NCBI GenBank assembly: GCA_013911625.1
Contig: JACESW010000010.1
Span: forward strand, 1 to 15,526
Direction: 5' to 3'
DNA: 15,526 bases
Source: Cryomorphaceae bacterium
GTDB lineage: Bacteria; Bacteroidota; Bacteroidia; Flavobacteriales; Schleiferiaceae
This document shows positions 14,168 to 15,526 of this stretch, in pieces. A program made the position numbers and the translations under genes. The notes below the pieces were generated by a model. It searched no databases. It was not told the DNA's origin and saw only the letters and a program-made list of their open reading frames with translations. The stretch's first letter is position 1; each line of letters begins with the position of its first letter.

Positions 14168-14196
14168 CAAAGATAAGTTATCTTTGACCTACCCAA
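14168..14196. promoter_or_regulatory. Palindromic divergent promoter, trhO and tdh
   Basis: CAAAGATAAGTTATCTTTG at 14168-14186 is a palindrome with 9-base arms around one base. Each arm contains a perfect Bacteroidota -7 box: TATCTTTG on the minus strand (14175-14168) facing trhO, and TATCTTTG on the plus strand (14179-14186) facing tdh. For trhO a TTG lies 18 bases upstream (14196-14194, minus). For tdh the upstream element is poor. The boxes end 20 bases before the trhO ATG and 35 bases before the tdh ATG. The boxes are back to back, so simultaneous occupancy by two polymerases is unlikely. Confidence 0.65.
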
Positions 14197-14221
14197 ATCT
14201 GACTTTTATCACAATCAGAGC

Positions 14222-15178
14222 ATGAAGAAAACCACACTAATCCTAGGCGCTTGCGGCCAGATCGGCACCGAGCTCACCCTCACGCTGCGGGCGAAATATG
14301 GCAATGACGCTGTTGTTGCTACCGACATCAAAGAGCCTGCGCTGGCTGAACTTAAGGACGGTCCTTTTGAAATTCTTGACGCCAGCGATGCAAAAGGATT
14401 ACATGCTATTTGCAAAAAGTACAATGTAGGTACGGTCTACCACCTTGTAGCCATGCTGAGTGCCACAGGCGAGAAATTCCCAATGAAAGCGTGGGATTTG
14501 AATATGCAAAGTTTGTTGCACGCATTGGAATTGGCCAAAGAAAAAGTCATCGATAAAATCTTCTGGCCGTCCTCCATTGCCGTTTTTGGCCCTACCACTC
14601 CAAAGCGCAATACACCGCAACAGACCATCATGGAACCTTCAACCGTTTACGGTATCTCCAAACTAGCCGGAGAGCGTTGGTGCGAATATTACCACAACAA
14701 GTATGGTGTCGACGTTCGCTCTATTCGCTACCCTGGACTCATTTCATGGAAATCTCAGCCGGGTGGTGGGACTACAGATTATGCAGTGGAGATTTATTAT
14801 AAGGCACTTGAAGAGGGCAAATACACTTCCTTCTTAAGCGAACACAGAGCACTACCAATGATGTATATGGAAGATGCCATCCGTGCGACCATTGAGCTCA
14901 CTGAGGCGTCAACCGACCAGGTGAAGATTCGCTCTTCTTACAACTTGGCAGGTATAAGTTTTGATCCTGCAACCATAGGGGCAAGCATCAAGAAGGTAAT
15001 GCCTGAATTTGATTTGGATTTCGCGCCAGATTTCCGCGAAGAGATTGCAGCCTCTTGGCCTGAAAGTATCGACGATTCTGCCGCTCAGGCAGATTGGAAT
15101 TGGACCCCGAAATATGATTTGGATTCCATGACTGAAGCCATGCTTTCAAACCTCAAGACCAAGCTTCAGCGCTCATAG
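14222..15178 (+). CDS. tdh: L-threonine 3-dehydrogenase, SDR type
   Basis: Protein of 318 residues of the extended short-chain dehydrogenase family. NAD-binding motif GACGQIG (9-15) and catalytic Y143 and K147 in YGISK are present, with S117/S118 in WPSSIAVFGPTTPK. The stretch VAMLSATGEKFP and the RYPGLISWKSQPGGGTTDYAVEIYY segment fit the short-chain threonine dehydrogenase known from Flavobacterium frigidimaris and other Bacteroidota, which oxidises threonine to 2-amino-3-ketobutyrate, then cleaved to glycine and acetyl-CoA by Kbl. No kbl gene is nearby. Another NAD-dependent epimerase is a less likely alternative. It ends three bases before a convergent gene. Confidence 0.87.
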   Translation: MKKTTLILGACGQIGTELTLTLRAKYGNDAVVATDIKEPALAELKDGPFEILDASDAKGLHAICKKYNVGTVYHLVAMLSATGEKFPMKAWDLNMQSLLHALELAKEKVIDKIFWPSSIAVFGPTTPKRNTPQQTIMEPSTVYGISKLAGERWCEYYHNKYGVDVRSIRYPGLISWKSQPGGGTTDYAVEIYYKALEEGKYTSFLSEHRALPMMYMEDAIRATIELTEASTDQVKIRSSYNLAGISFDPATIGASIKKVMPEFDLDFAPDFREEIAASWPESIDDSAAQADWNWTPKYDLDSMTEAMLSNLKTKLQRS

Positions 15179-15181
15179 AGC

Positions 15182-15526
15182 CTATTCTTCCGTATACCAA
15201 GAGCTATATTTAAGGTAGTTGTTCGCAATGCGTTCAATCTCACCAGTGCGTAAGCGTTCCGGTACTGGGCCAATTTCTTTCGCAGGCACCCCCGCCCAAA
15301 GCGTCCCTGGTGCTAGTTTCTTTCCTTGGGTTACGACAGACCCTGCTGCCACGATACAGCCCTCGCCTACCACACAGTCGTCCATCACGATGGCACCCAT
15401 GCCAATAAGGACATTGTTGGCTATCGTACAGCCATGGACAATAGCATTATGACCTATGCTCACGTTATCACCAATGGTCGTCGGAAACTTCTTATAGGTG
15501 CAGTGTACAGTTGCATTGTCCTGAAC
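15182..15526 (-). CDS. Gamma-carbonic-anhydrase-like hexapeptide protein, partial
   Basis: The 5' end lies beyond the window; 114 C-terminal residues are visible, and the frame is open to base 15526, so the internal ATG at 15463 is not the start. The visible part is left-handed beta-helix hexapeptide repeat (TIGDNVSIGHNAIVHGCTI and NVLIGMGAIVMDDCVVGEGC), followed by the C-terminal helix (ERLRTGEIERIANNYLKYSSWY). NATVH and GHNAIVHG carry the His residues expected to bind metal in this family (YrdA/PaaY/CaiE type). Carbonic anhydrase activity is not established for most members; the YrdA-type function is uncertain. It converges on tdh with a three-base gap and no visible terminator. Confidence 0.85.
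   Translation of the reverse strand, partial: VQDNATVHCTYKKFPTTIGDNVSIGHNAIVHGCTIANNVLIGMGAIVMDDCVVGEGCIVAAGSVVTQGKKLAPGTLWAGVPAKEIGPVPERLRTGEIERIANNYLKYSSWYTEE

Noticed and set aside
14399..14631. Two open frames antisense to tdh
   Set aside because: They lie inside a gene with intact SDR motifs and have no domain features.
1..15526. Defence island, prophage, integrated element or biosynthetic cluster
   Set aside because: All genes but one belong to recognisable housekeeping, transport or metabolic families; no integrase, transposase, toxin-antitoxin, restriction or nuclease-helicase set is visible, and no shift in base composition stands out by eye.

Overview
The window looks like ordinary chromosome of a Bacteroidota bacterium, most likely of the Flavobacteriales. 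Four things point there. Candidate promoters match the Bacteroidota -7 box TAnnTTTG with an upstream TTG. Shine-Dalgarno sequences are mostly absent. The ExbB protein carries a signal peptide and an acidic linker before its membrane part. Threonine dehydrogenase is of the short-chain (SDR) type. Gene density is very high: 18 protein genes, the last cut by the window edge, with many 0-8 base junctions or overlaps and only one gene-free stretch above 300 bases (1-307). I see no tRNA, rRNA, CRISPR array, insertion sequence or phage gene.

Layout. 1-307 holds no gene. 308-919 (+) is a HAD phosphatase that meets a methylmalonyl-CoA epimerase (mce, -) tail to tail with a 30-base overlap; mce is the second gene after an ABC exporter (-). 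Divergently, rbfA (+) is followed by a LolC/E-type FtsX permease (+), which meets dusB (-) with an 8-base overlap. From the dusB start a CPBP membrane protease (+) runs outward, then a secreted cupin (+). A strong terminator at 7205-7231 separates the cupin from a minus-strand TonB-energising operon (exbB, four-helix membrane protein, exbD, exbD). Upstream of that lies a second minus-strand operon: trhO, acyl-CoA carboxylase beta subunit (pccB type), tatD, ansA. A divergent promoter built on a 19-base near-perfect palindrome (14168-14186) separates trhO from an SDR threonine dehydrogenase (+). The window closes with a 5'-truncated gamma-carbonic-anhydrase-like gene (-).

How the genes relate. 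mce and the carboxylase beta subunit are steps of the propionyl-CoA/methylmalonyl-CoA route, but they sit 10 kb apart in different operons and the biotin carboxylase/carrier subunit is not here. rbfA, dusB and trhO are RNA-maturation genes. The exb operon would power TonB-dependent outer-membrane uptake, yet no tonB follows it; the operon ends at a terminator. ansA and tdh belong to amino acid catabolism.

I found no convincing undescribed multi-gene system. The observations most worth a second look are the promoters that would start transcription on or next to the ATG (rbfA, dusB, perhaps the cupin), the palindromic divergent promoter before trhO/tdh, a Cys where propionyl-CoA carboxylases usually have a specificity-setting Asp, and the unnamed membrane protein inside the exb operon.
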